From positions 1-21,803 of the forward strand of contig JBBRTB010000044.1 of the NCBI GenBank assembly GCA_038244815.1: a stretch of 21,803 nucleotides of DNA, written 5' to 3'. Both the position numbers and the translations under genes were made by a program. Of the stretch, positions 7,747-16,970 are shown piece after piece. The stretch is from DASVHS01 sp038244815. GTDB lineage: Bacteria; Acidobacteriota; Thermoanaerobaculia; Gp7-AA8. The first letter of the stretch is position 1. Every line of letters starts with the position of its first letter. Under the pieces are notes generated by a model, which was not told where the DNA came from, searched no databases, and saw nothing but the letters and a program-made list of their open reading frames with translations.

Positions 7747-8888
7747 TGCCTGGCCACGGCACGACGTTTCGGCGGAGCGGGCGCCTCGTCGACGATCTGA
7801 TAGATCACGCCGTTCTTGTAGTCGGCGACGTAGATCTCGCCGCCCGCATCTTCGCCGAACGTGCTGATTGGAAACGTCGCCGCGATCAGCGGGCGGGTCG
7901 ACCACGTCGACCCCTGCAGCATGGCCGCGGAGATCGTGCCCGTGCAGTAGTCGCCGTAGATGTAGAGACCCTGGAGCCGCGGGAAGCGCGCGCCGCGGTA
8001 GCGATACCCTCCAGTCAGCGAGCAACGGCTGCCGCTGTGGTCGTACTCGAGGATCGGGAGCGTGTAGAGCGCCGGGGTGCACGATGCGCCCGGCGGATAA
8101 CAGTACTTCCCTTCCATCCGGTTCCATCCGTAGTTCTCGCCGCCGGCGCTCGTCACGGGTTGTAGATCGATCTCCTCCCACGCCTCCTGGCCGACGTCGG
8201 CGATCCAGAGATCGCCCGTGGCGCGGTCGAACGAGAAGCGCCATGGGTTGCGCAGGCCATAGGCCCAGATTTCCTTCCTGGCGTCGCTGCGATTCGCGAA
8301 CGGATTCGACGGCGGAATGGGAGAGGAGGTGTCGACGTCGATGCGCAGGATCTTGCCGAGCAGAGACTGAAGATTCTGCCCGTTGCCAAGGGAGTCGCCG
8401 GCGCCGCCGCCGTCGCCGGTGCCGGCATAGAGATATCCATCCGGACCGAACTGCAGTTGGCCACCATTATGATTACCAAAGATGCGATGACTTATCGTGA
8501 GTAATATCTGTTCTGAATTCGGATCGGCGCGATCGGGGTCGGAGCTGACCTGGTATCGCGCGATCCTGACGTCGCCGTTCACGTCGGTGTAGTCGGCGTA
8601 GAGCAGCCCGTTGTCGCGATAGTGCGGATGAAAGGCGATGCTCAGCAGCCCGCGCTCGCCGCAGCAGGAGATCCGGTCCCGGATGTCGAGAAACGGCAGC
8701 GGCCGCACTCCATCGCCGTCGGCAATCATGACCTGGCCGGTCTGCAGAGTGATGAAGAGGCGCGCGTCGCCCGCGCTGGTGATGGCCACCGGCATGGCCA
8801 GGCCGGATGCGATCTGATGGAGCGCGAACTGCTGAGCCTGAATGCTCGAGGCCAGAAGCGTTGCGGCAATCACAAAACGAAGACTCAT
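7743..8888 (-). CDS. Exported PQQ-dependent sugar dehydrogenase (glucose/sorbosone dehydrogenase fold)
   Basis: A 381-residue six-bladed propeller of the GSDH family (PF07995), with a signal peptide (MSLRFVIAATLLASSIQA). Marker stretches are GERGLLSIAFHPHY, FGNHNGGQLQFGPDGYLYAG, TGDGGGAGD, WAYGLRNPWRFSFD, DLWIADVGQ and GGENYGWNRMEG. Members oxidise aldose sugars with PQQ in the periplasm, but many have no proven substrate, so the substrate is open. The start has GAAGGG six bases upstream. It is first in a two-gene unit with the uracil-DNA glycosylase gene, an odd functional pairing, and diverges from a 59-residue ORF 42 bp away. Confidence 0.9.
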   Translation of the reverse strand: MSLRFVIAATLLASSIQAQQFALHQIASGLAMPVAITSAGDARLFITLQTGQVMIADGDGVRPLPFLDIRDRISCCGERGLLSIAFHPHYRDNGLLYADYTDVNGDVRIARYQVSSDPDRADPNSEQILLTISHRIFGNHNGGQLQFGPDGYLYAGTGDGGGAGDSLGNGQNLQSLLGKILRIDVDTSSPIPPSNPFANRSDARKEIWAYGLRNPWRFSFDRATGDLWIADVGQEAWEEIDLQPVTSAGGENYGWNRMEGKYCYPPGASCTPALYTLPILEYDHSGSRCSLTGGYRYRGARFPRLQGLYIYGDYCTGTISAAMLQGSTWSTRPLIAATFPISTFGEDAGGEIYVADYKNGVIYQIVDEAPAPPKRRAVARH

Positions 8889-8930
8889 CCGGCACCCTTC
8901 TTGATACGTGAATCACTGAGGTGAACGTCC

Positions 8931-9110
8931 ATGGGAATCATTGACCAGCCGAAGCCGACCGAACCGAAGTCTCCGCAACCCGACCGCCGCCCGCTGGCCC
9001 CTGGCCAGACCGACGACGGAAGAATGGATTCGGCCTCGACACAGCGTCCGAACCCGCAAACGCCGGACGCGCACGGCGAAGAGCACGACGAAACCGTCAG
9101 AAAATACTGA
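8931..9110 (+). CDS. Small proline-rich hydrophilic protein, 59 residues, unknown function
   Basis: The ATG at 8931 is preceded by a strong Shine-Dalgarno sequence (GAGGTGA, 7 bases before it) and opens a 59-residue frame ending in TGA at 9110. The product starts MGIIDQPKPTEPKSPQPD and ends HDETVRKY. It is rich in proline, glutamine, aspartate and threonine, has no hydrophobic helix and is likely disordered. Third codon positions are mostly G or C, as in neighbouring genes. It diverges from the sugar dehydrogenase gene across 42 bp and converges on the GH3 gene. I know no family for it. The ribosome binding site is the main support. Confidence 0.5.
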   Translation: MGIIDQPKPTEPKSPQPDRRPLAPGQTDDGRMDSASTQRPNPQTPDAHGEEHDETVRKY

Positions 9111-9153
9111 AACGAATGCGGTGTGGAGCTCTCCACCCCGCGTCGTCCGAGAT

Positions 9154-9185
9154 CCGTGCCCAGAGCCGTCCGGGCCAGGGCACGG
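9154..9185. terminator. Stem-loop between convergent genes, possible terminator
   Basis: CCGTGCCC (9154-9161) and GGGCACGG (9178-9185) form a perfect 8-bp stem with a 16-nt loop. It lies between the 59-residue ORF (plus) and the end of the GH3 gene (minus). No T-run follows on either strand, so any termination would be weak or factor-dependent. Confidence 0.3.
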
Positions 9186-9194
9186 TCATGACGT

Positions 9195-11345
9195 TCACTT
9201 TGCCGCGCCGTCCGTCAGAGTGAAACGCCCTTCCAGCCCGCTCGCGGAGCTGGGACCGATCCACACGGTGAACTGGCCGGGCTCGGCGATCCATCCGTTG
9301 TCCGACCAGAACTCGAGATCGTGTCTCGTGATCGTGAACTGCACGCGCGTCCTCTGTCCCGGCCCGAGGGCCACCCGCTGGAACCCCTTCAACTCCTTCA
9401 CCGGCCGCGACACGCTGGCGACGTTGTCGCGCACATACATCTCGACGATCTCGTCGCCGGCGCGCGAGCCGCTGTTGCGGATGTCCGCGGACACCGTGAG
9501 CGAGTCGTCGGGTGCCATCGTTTTCGCGCTGAGCGCGAGGTCCGAGTAGTCGAACGTCGTGTACGACAGACCGAACCCGAACGGATACAGCGGTCCGATC
9601 GGCAGATCGACGTACTTGCTCGTGTACTTCTGGGCATCGACCGGCGGACGTCCTGTCGGCAGGTGCGCGTAGTAGATCGGCACCTGCCCGGTGGCGCGCG
9701 GAACGGTGACGGGCAACTTGGCGCTGGGATTGACGTCGCCGAACAGCACGTCCGCGATCGCCGTCCCACCTTCCGTCCCCAGGTACCAGGCCTCCGCGAT
9801 TGCCGGAACGTGTGCCGCGGCCCAGGCGACCGCCAGCGGCCGGCCGGACATCAACACGAGAACGACCGGCTTGCCGGTGGCCACGATCGACTCGAGCAAT
9901 TGTTCCTGCTGATCCGGAAGATCGAGTGAGGCGCGCGAAGACGCTTCACCGGAGAGGTGACGCCTCTCGCCGAGGACGGCGATGGTGAGGTCGGCCTTGC
10001 GGACGAGGTCGAGAGCGGCGAACGTGTCGTCGCCTCGTGCGAATTGAATCGACGGAACGATCGCGCGCAGTCCCTCCAGAACGCTCGTGGTCTCCTCCGC
10101 CTTTCCCTTCGAGGCCCATGGTCCGAGCATGTCCTCCTTCGAATCAGCGAGCGGTCCGACCACGGCGATGGTGCGGCCGGACGTGGGCAGCGGCAGCAGA
10201 TCGCCGTCGTTCTTCAGCAGCACGATCGATCGCTGGGCGACGCGACGCGCCGCGGCGCGGTTCTGCTTCGTCAGGGTGACGCGGGGCGCGAGATTCACGT
10301 CCGTGTAAGGATCGTCGAAGAGTCCCAGCAGAAACTTCGCGCGCAGCACGCGGCGAACGCCGCGATCGACGACCGATTCCTGCAACTGGCCGTCGCGTAC
10401 AGCTTCGACCAGCGTCGCATACGTATTGTCGACCATGTCGAGGTCGACGCCGGCACGGATCGCCTTGATGGCCGCCTCCTGCTTCGAAGCGGCGATCCCG
10501 TGCTTCTGCAGCTCCTCGACCGCGGTCCAGTCGCTGACGACGAAGCCGCGAAACTTCCACTCCGACCGCAGGATCTCATCGAGCAGATGCGGATTCGCCG
10601 ATGCCGGCACGCCGTTCAGCGCCTCGAACGCGGACATGATCGATCCGACGCCGGCGCTGACCGCCGCGCGAAACGGCGGCAGATAGACTTCTCGCAGTGT
10701 GCGCTCGGAGAGCTCGGCGGAGTCGTAGTCGCGTCCTCCCTCCGCCGCGCCGTACGCCGCGTAATGCTTCGCGCAGGCGAGCAGCGCGTCGCTCCCGGCG
10801 AGGTTCGTCCCCTGGAATCCCCGTACGTAGGCGGCAGCCATGGCGCTTCCGAGAACGGGGTCTTCGCCCGCCCCCTCCGCGATGCGGCCCCAGCGCGGAT
10901 CGCGAGCGATGTCCACCATCGGCGCAAACGTCCAGCGGATGCCGGCCGCACGCGCTTCGCGAGCGGCCACGCGTGCGGACAGCTCCGCCATCATCGGATC
11001 CCACGTCGAGGCGATCGCCAGCGGGATCGGAAAGATCGTGCGATATCCGTGGATCACGTCATGGCCCACCAGTAGCGGAACATGGAGCCGCGAGTTCGCG
11101 ATGATGGTGCGCTGCATCTCGTTGATCGTCGCCGCGTCGCCGCCGTTGAGAATCGCCCCGACCAGGCCCTTCCCCAGCGCTGGCGAGAATTCCGGCTGGT
11201 CGGGGACGTACTGGGTGAGCTGGGCGATTTTCTCCTCGAGGGTCATCTGAGCGAGCAGATGGTCGACGCGCTGATCGAGGGACCCTGCCTGCGCCTGGAG
11301 GCGTACGGCGACGAGGATTGCCGAGAGCAAAGCGAGCCGGCGCAT
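9195..11345 (-). CDS. bglX: Exported glycoside hydrolase family 3 beta-glucosidase
   Basis: A 716-residue GH3 enzyme with a signal peptide (about residues 1-20), so periplasmic or secreted. Order of domains: the TIM-barrel GH3 domain (about 25-330) with IRWTFAPMVDIARDPRWGR, ACAKHYAAYG and the nucleophile Asp272 in GFVVSDWTAV; the GH3 C-terminal domain (about 365-590), where the acid/base is expected; and a fibronectin-III-like domain (about 640-705, from GDEIVEMYVRD). Architecture and length match BglX, which releases glucose from beta-linked oligosaccharides. Exact linkage preference cannot be told. The gene diverges from the FIST gene across 57 bp. No strong Shine-Dalgarno sequence is seen before the ATG at 11345. 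Confidence 0.93.
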   Translation of the reverse strand: MRRLALLSAILVAVRLQAQAGSLDQRVDHLLAQMTLEEKIAQLTQYVPDQPEFSPALGKGLVGAILNGGDAATINEMQRTIIANSRLHVPLLVGHDVIHGYRTIFPIPLAIASTWDPMMAELSARVAAREARAAGIRWTFAPMVDIARDPRWGRIAEGAGEDPVLGSAMAAAYVRGFQGTNLAGSDALLACAKHYAAYGAAEGGRDYDSAELSERTLREVYLPPFRAAVSAGVGSIMSAFEALNGVPASANPHLLDEILRSEWKFRGFVVSDWTAVEELQKHGIAASKQEAAIKAIRAGVDLDMVDNTYATLVEAVRDGQLQESVVDRGVRRVLRAKFLLGLFDDPYTDVNLAPRVTLTKQNRAAARRVAQRSIVLLKNDGDLLPLPTSGRTIAVVGPLADSKEDMLGPWASKGKAEETTSVLEGLRAIVPSIQFARGDDTFAALDLVRKADLTIAVLGERRHLSGEASSRASLDLPDQQEQLLESIVATGKPVVLVLMSGRPLAVAWAAAHVPAIAEAWYLGTEGGTAIADVLFGDVNPSAKLPVTVPRATGQVPIYYAHLPTGRPPVDAQKYTSKYVDLPIGPLYPFGFGLSYTTFDYSDLALSAKTMAPDDSLTVSADIRNSGSRAGDEIVEMYVRDNVASVSRPVKELKGFQRVALGPGQRTRVQFTITRHDLEFWSDNGWIAEPGQFTVWIGPSSASGLEGRFTLTDGAAK

Positions 11346-11402
11346 GGTCCCCGAAGCCTATCAGCACGATTCTGGCAATGTCATGGGCGGAAGGAGCAGT
11401 GA

Positions 11403-12566
11403 ATGACGCAAACCGTAGTGTTTACAGTTGAAGCTGACAGCGCCATGGCCGGTAAGGATCTGGGTGTGCAGTTGCGGGCCGGTTTGTCCGGGCAGTCTCC
11501 GGACGCCGTGATCGTCTTCGCGTCCTCCCGGCACGATTACAGCGCACTGCTGCACGGGATCGTCGAGAACTGTAGCCCGGGCGTTCTCGTCGGCTGCTCG
11601 TCCGCCGGTGAATTCGTCAGCAACCACCGTGCGGAAGGTGCCGTCTCCGCGCTGGGAATCCGTTCATCGGGGATGCAATTCCGCGCCGGGATCGGTCACA
11701 ACCTCCGCGAGAATCGCAAGGCGGCGGCGGAAGAGATTGTAAAGTCGTTCCAGGGGCCGCACACGCACAAGTATCCCCATCGCGCCGCGCTCGTTCTGGC
11801 CGACGCGCTGGCGGGATACACCGATGACTTCATCGAGAAGTTGAGCGTCGTGACGCTCGGCAACTATCAGTTCTTCGGCGGGGGTGCCGGCGACGACGCG
11901 AACTTCTCACGGACGTACGTCTTCTGCGGCACCGAGGTGGCGACGGATGCGGCGGTGGCGCTGGAGATCCTGTCGACGCAGCCGATCGGCGTCGGTGTGA
12001 GCCACGGCTGGACGGTGGCCAGTGGTCCCCTGCGTGTCACGGAAGCGGATGGCTCGCGTCTGGTCTCGCTCAATGCTTCGCCCGCGGTGGAGGCGTTCGA
12101 GGAGCATGCCGAGACCACGCATCAGACGTTCGATCGCGCCGATCCCGTCCCGTTCTTTCTCCACAACGTCCTCGGCATCGATACCGGGGCCGGTTACAAG
12201 CTGCGCGTGCCGCTCTCGGTCAACGTCGACGGATCCATCGGGTGCGCGTCGGACATCCCGGCGGGAGCCACGGTGCATATCATGAAGACGACGGACCGCT
12301 CGGCTTCGGACGCGGCCATGAGCGCGGCCAGGTCGGCGCTGGAGCGGATTGGGAACACCAAGCCGCAGGTGGCCCTCTTTTTCGATTGCGTGGCCACGCG
12401 TCTGCGGATGGGTGCCGAGTTCGGAGTGGAGATGGACGCGCTCCAGAAGACTCTCGGCGACATCCAGTACGCCGGCTGCAACACGTACGGCCAGATCGCT
12501 CGCAGCGAGGGACAATTCAGCGGATTTCACAACTGTACGGCGACGGTGGCCCTGCTGCCTGAATGA
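11403..12566 (+). CDS. FIST domain sensory protein
   Basis: A 387-residue protein with FIST_N (about 25-220) and FIST_C (about 225-365) domains. Typical stretches are VLVGCSSAGEFVSNH, ALVLADALAGY, NYQFFGGGAGDDANF, PIGVGVSHGW and AGCNTYGQIAR. FIST domains are intracellular small-molecule sensors, proposed to bind amino acids, and often occur with histidine kinases or chemotaxis components. The Shine-Dalgarno sequence GGAAGGAG lies six bases before the ATG. The hybrid histidine kinase gene starts one base after the stop, so the FIST protein is very likely its sensory partner. No membrane helix is present. Confidence 0.92.
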   Translation: MTQTVVFTVEADSAMAGKDLGVQLRAGLSGQSPDAVIVFASSRHDYSALLHGIVENCSPGVLVGCSSAGEFVSNHRAEGAVSALGIRSSGMQFRAGIGHNLRENRKAAAEEIVKSFQGPHTHKYPHRAALVLADALAGYTDDFIEKLSVVTLGNYQFFGGGAGDDANFSRTYVFCGTEVATDAAVALEILSTQPIGVGVSHGWTVASGPLRVTEADGSRLVSLNASPAVEAFEEHAETTHQTFDRADPVPFFLHNVLGIDTGAGYKLRVPLSVNVDGSIGCASDIPAGATVHIMKTTDRSASDAAMSAARSALERIGNTKPQVALFFDCVATRLRMGAEFGVEMDALQKTLGDIQYAGCNTYGQIARSEGQFSGFHNCTATVALLPE

Positions 12567-12567
12567 C

Positions 12568-14244
<1,677 letters not shown>

Positions 14245-14281
14245 GGTTTGATTTTCGTCGCGGCGATGCGATGTAGACTAC

Positions 14282-14358
14282 GGGAGAATCCGGCGATGGA
14301 GTCCGCCGTTCAACCGCCGATGAATCACGGCTGATGACTCCTACCACTCGGTAGGAGG
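14282..14358 (+). promoter_or_regulatory. Fluoride riboswitch (crcB motif) with Shine-Dalgarno-sequestering hairpin
   Basis: The aptamer hallmarks are present in order. Stem CGGCG/CGCCG (14291-14295 with 14304-14308) encloses ATGGAGTC; then come AACC and a second stem GCCG/CGGC (14316-14319 with 14328-14331), followed by CTGATGACTCCTACC. The pseudoknot pairs GGAGTC (14298-14303) with GACTCC (14336-14341). The expression platform is also visible: CTCCTACC (14338-14345), loop ACTC, GGTAGGAG (14350-14357) is a perfect 8-bp hairpin that hides the crcB Shine-Dalgarno sequence (AGGAGG, 14353-14358). The two foldings share 14338-14341 and exclude each other, so fluoride binding should free the site and switch translation on. 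Confidence 0.95.
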
Positions 14359-14362
14359 TGGT

Positions 14363-14740
14363 GTGACCAAAGCGGCGTTTCTGGTAGTGGGGATCGGCGG
14401 CGCGCTCGGCGCGGTGGCCCGATACGGCGTGGCACTGATCGTGGCGCGCTTGTGGAGCCGGGACTTTCCATTGGCCACGCTGCTCATCAACGTGAGCGGC
14501 TCGTTCGCGCTGGGGTTCTTCGCCACGTTCGCCGCCGAACGCAGTTCCATCGATCCCTTGTGGCGTCTGCTCATCGCCACCGGCTTCGTGGGCGCGTACA
14601 CGACATTCTCGACGTTCGAGTACGAGACCCATCGGCTGACGGAAGCGGGTGCGTCATGGTGGGCGGCCGGAAACGTGCTCGGGTCCGTGGCCGCGGGATT
14701 CGTCGCGGTGCATCTCGGCGTATGGCTGGCCAGGCGCTGA
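14363..14740 (+). CDS. crcB: Fluoride ion channel CrcB/Fluc
   Basis: A 125-residue membrane protein with four hydrophobic segments. Family signatures are GGALGAVARYGV near the N-terminus, LLINVSGSFALGFF (pore Asn43) and GFVGAYTTFSTFEYE (the phenylalanine box, Phe82 and Phe85, and the central sodium-site loop). Fluc channels are dual-topology dimers that export fluoride passively and lower its toxicity. The start is GTG at 14363, four bases after AGGAGG, which the riboswitch hairpin covers. The DUF190 gene follows 13 bp later and is probably co-translated from the same fluoride-controlled mRNA. Confidence 0.96.
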   Translation: MTKAAFLVVGIGGALGAVARYGVALIVARLWSRDFPLATLLINVSGSFALGFFATFAAERSSIDPLWRLLIATGFVGAYTTFSTFEYETHRLTEAGASWWAAGNVLGSVAAGFVAVHLGVWLARR

Positions 14741-14753
14741 TGGAGGTGTTGTG

Positions 14754-15482
14754 ATGCTGGAGCGAGGCCCCGCCAAGCGGCTCATCGTCACCGTCAACGA
14801 GGGGGCGCGCTGGCATGGGCGCAGCCTCTACAACGCGCTGCTGGAGTTGTTCCAGCACAGAGGTCTCGCCGGCGCCACCGTGTCCCGCGGGATCGCCGGC
14901 TTCACCGGCCACGGCGCCATCCATACGATCAATCTCGTCGACCTGGCCGGCGACCTGCCGGTGCGGATCGAGATCGTCGACTCCGCCGAGGCCATCGAGC
15001 GCGTTCTGCCCGACGTCTACGACATGGTCGAGAAGGGCCTCGTCGAGGTCCAGGACACCACGGTGATCAAGTTTGCGACGGGCCAGAAGCCGGCCGCCGC
15101 CCCGTCCGGGAAGGGAGATCTCATGCGACTGATCGGCAAAGCCAAGATGCTCAGCGTGTACATCGGGCAGGACGACAAGTGGGAGGGCCAGCCGCTGTAC
15201 GAGGCGATCGTCAAGCGCGCCGCGCAGCTCGACATCGCCGGCGCTACCGTCTATCGCGGCGTTCTCGGCTACGGCGCGCACAAGCGCATCCATCGCCACA
15301 AGACGCTGGCGCTCTCCAGCGATGATCCCATCATGATCGCCATGGTCGACGAGGAAACGAAGATCAACACCATGCTCGCGGCGCTGGAGACGATGGTCAG
15401 CGGCGGATGCATGATCGCCATCTCGGAGGTGACCGTCGTCAAGTATCTCGAGCATGCCGCCGGAGACAAATCTCAGGAATGA
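14754..15482 (+). CDS. Tandem DUF190 protein (two fused DUF190 domains)
   Basis: A 242-residue protein with two DUF190 copies. Copy 1 (about 5-107) has HGRSLYNALLELF and GLAGATVSRGIAGF; copy 2 (about 124-234) has WEGQPLYEAIVKRA and IAGATVYRGVLGYG. Single DUF190 proteins are about 110 residues, so this is a duplication with fusion, joined by an Ala/Pro/Lys linker (about 110-122). The fold resembles PII-like ferredoxin folds and often neighbours crcB, but its role in fluoride resistance is not established. GGAGG lies seven bases before the ATG at 14754 (an in-frame GTG at 14751 is also possible). Its stop overlaps the next small ORF as ATGA. Confidence 0.9.
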   Translation: MLERGPAKRLIVTVNEGARWHGRSLYNALLELFQHRGLAGATVSRGIAGFTGHGAIHTINLVDLAGDLPVRIEIVDSAEAIERVLPDVYDMVEKGLVEVQDTTVIKFATGQKPAAAPSGKGDLMRLIGKAKMLSVYIGQDDKWEGQPLYEAIVKRAAQLDIAGATVYRGVLGYGAHKRIHRHKTLALSSDDPIMIAMVDEETKINTMLAALETMVSGGCMIAISEVTVVKYLEHAAGDKSQE

Positions 15483-15622
15483 CCACCACTCTTTTTGCGT
15501 GCGCCGCCGGAACGATCGTCCTTCCCGATCGCTCGCTCGTTCTCGTCGACCGGAACGACGGCGGCAATCTGCCACATGCCGTCGAGCTGCTGCGCTCGCG
15601 ATACGGGATAGGATTGCAGTGA
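15479..15622 (+). CDS. 47-residue ORF overlapping the DUF190 stop
   Basis: ATG at 15479 overlaps the DUF190 stop codon (ATGA), a common sign of translational coupling. The frame gives 47 residues, beginning MTTTLFACAAGTIVLPDRSL and ending SRYGIGLQ. Codon choice is mostly G/C-ending. I cannot assign a family. VLPDRSLVLVDRNDGGNL looks like structured protein, while the last part looks arbitrary, so it may be the front of a longer gene now truncated. It lies between the DUF190 and TauE/SafE genes in the riboswitch-led unit. Confidence 0.4.
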   Translation: MTTTLFACAAGTIVLPDRSLVLVDRNDGGNLPHAVELLRSRYGIGLQ

Positions 15623-15665
15623 GGATGAAGGGCCGCATCGCTACGATCGGGACGCACCCCACGGG

Positions 15666-16388
15666 ATGACCGCGGCCCTGGCCATTCTCTTCGTTGCGAT
15701 CCTGGCCGGAGCCATCGCCGCGGTCAGCGGGTTCGGCATCGGCAGTCTGCTCACGCCGCTTTTCGCGCTCTACTTCCCGTTGAAGCTGGCGGTGGCCATC
15801 GTGTCCATCCCTCATCTCATCGGCACCGCGGTCCGCTTCCAGCGCTTGCGCGCGCATCTCGACCGTCAGGTCTTCATCCACTTCGGCCTGTTCAGCGCGG
15901 CCGGCGGATTCATCGGCGCCATCCTCAGCTCGCGCGCGAAGAGTCCGACGCTGGCGATCGTGTTCGCCGGACTTCTGATCTTCTCCGGTCTATCCGGACT
16001 GTTCGGCTTCAGCGAGCGCATGCGGTTCGGCCGCCGGGCGGCGTGGATTGCGGGAGGAGTCTCGGGATTTTTCGGAGGGCTGGTGGGGAATCAGGGCGGA
16101 ATCCGGTCCGCGGCGCTGCTGGGCTTCGGGATCCAGCGGGACGCTCTGGTGGCGACGGCGACGGCCGTGGCGCTGGTCGTGGACGGCGCGCGCATGCCCG
16201 TGTACTTCCTGACCGAGACGCAGGGAGTTCTCGCCGCATGGCGCCCGATGCTGATCGCGGTGGCGGGCGTCCTGATCGGGACCGTGTGGGGCGTCCACAT
16301 CCTGCGCCGGATTCCGGAGTTGCTTTTCCGCCGGATCGTCTCGGGTCTGATCATTGCACTAGGCATCTACATGTTGATCGCCGGATGA
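15666..16388 (+). CDS. TauE/SafE family membrane permease
   Basis: A 240-residue protein with about seven or eight hydrophobic helices, of the TauE/SafE (DUF81) anion-exporter family. Typical stretches are AAVSGFGIGSLLTPLFALY, VAIVSIPHLIGTAVRFQR, FGLFSAAGGFIGAI and GGVSGFFGGLVGNQGGIRSA (the second repeat). Members move sulfite, sulfonates or other organic anions; the substrate here is unknown. The start is the ATG at 15666; no good Shine-Dalgarno sequence precedes it, but a 14-codon frame (15625-15669) ends in an ATGA overlap with this start. It lies in line with crcB and DUF190, so fluoride-linked expression is possible if the transcript extends this far. Confidence 0.87.
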   Translation: MTAALAILFVAILAGAIAAVSGFGIGSLLTPLFALYFPLKLAVAIVSIPHLIGTAVRFQRLRAHLDRQVFIHFGLFSAAGGFIGAILSSRAKSPTLAIVFAGLLIFSGLSGLFGFSERMRFGRRAAWIAGGVSGFFGGLVGNQGGIRSAALLGFGIQRDALVATATAVALVVDGARMPVYFLTETQGVLAAWRPMLIAVAGVLIGTVWGVHILRRIPELLFRRIVSGLIIALGIYMLIAG

Positions 16389-16456
16389 TGTGCGCCCGCT
16401 CCCGGGAACGCTCGGGGGTGATGCAATATGATTCCGCCGTCATCAAGGAGAACTCT

Positions 16457-16777
16457 ATGAAACTGCGCATGATCGGCACCCTTGGAACCGCTTTGCTTCT
16501 GATGTCTCTGCCGGCCATGGCCGCGGGGCCCGACGGAGCCGCACTCTACAAGTCGAAGTGTGTGGCCTGCCATGGCGCCGACGGCTCCGGCCAGACCCCT
16601 GTCGGGAAGTCGATGAAGCTCAAGGACCTGCGATCCGACGAGGTGCAGAAGCAGACCGACCTCGAGCTGACCAAGGTCATCTCCGGTGGCAAAGGCAAGA
16701 TGCCGGCGTACGGGAAGCAACTGTCGACCGCGGACATCCAGGCGATCATCGCCCACCTGCGCACGCTGAAGCAGTAG
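16457..16777 (+). CDS. Small exported class I cytochrome c
   Basis: A 106-residue periplasmic c-type cytochrome. The signal peptide (about 1-22, ending AMAA) is followed by the haem site CVACH (Cys35, Cys38, His39) and the likely sixth ligand Met82 in GKMPAYGKQL. The C-terminal helix is TADIQAIIAHLRTLKQ. This is a mono-haem electron carrier of the c5/c6/c553-like type; its partner is not encoded nearby. The start is firm: AAGGAG lies six bases before the ATG. A -10-like TATGAT (16427-16432) upstream suggests its own promoter, though no good -35 is seen. Confidence 0.9.
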   Translation: MKLRMIGTLGTALLLMSLPAMAAGPDGAALYKSKCVACHGADGSGQTPVGKSMKLKDLRSDEVQKQTDLELTKVISGGKGKMPAYGKQLSTADIQAIIAHLRTLKQ

Positions 16778-16805
16778 ACGTTGCGGACGATGAGGCAGCA
16801 GCGGC

Positions 16806-16970
16806 TTACTCCGGGTTGCGGTATGTCGCGACCTGTCTCAGCGGGTACTTCCCCTCGCCGCAGATCTTGAACGAGCCGAGGTCCTCGACCGTAATCTTGC
16901 GATCGTGGAGCCGTTCAAAAAGATGGTCACGCAACGCCGGCGGAAGGGTGGTCCACTGAATCTTCGGCGA
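16806..16970 (-). pseudogene. Start-less coding remnant directly after the RHH gene
   Basis: Directly after the TAG of the ribbon-helix-helix gene, and in the same frame, 54 protein-like codons run to a TAA at 16808-16806. The product begins SPKIQWTTLPPALRDHLFER, continues with LHDRKITVEDL and GSFKICGEGKYP, and ends TYRNPE. There is no ATG or GTG; only ATT (codon 4) or TTG (codon 13) could start it. I vaguely recall longer small proteins with this pattern beside RHH proteins that have additional residues between EDL and GSFK. If so, this copy has lost its start and an internal piece. The coding-like composition is visible; the family memory is uncertain. Confidence 0.5.

Noticed and set aside
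7747..8244. Upstream extension of the uracil-DNA glycosylase frame
   Set aside because: It overlaps the clear dehydrogenase gene and reads as arginine-rich nonsense; glycosylase-like sequence begins near 7746.
9957..11075. Plus-strand 372-codon open frame
   Set aside because: It is antisense to the GH3 gene, arginine/aspartate-rich with no family features; a shadow of a high-GC gene.
12349..12567. Longer start for the hybrid histidine kinase
   Set aside because: The extension lies inside the FIST gene and is not protein-like; the GTG one base after the FIST stop fits better.
14571..15881. Minus-strand 436-codon open frame over crcB and DUF190
   Set aside because: It covers recognised genes on the other strand and has low-complexity charged composition.
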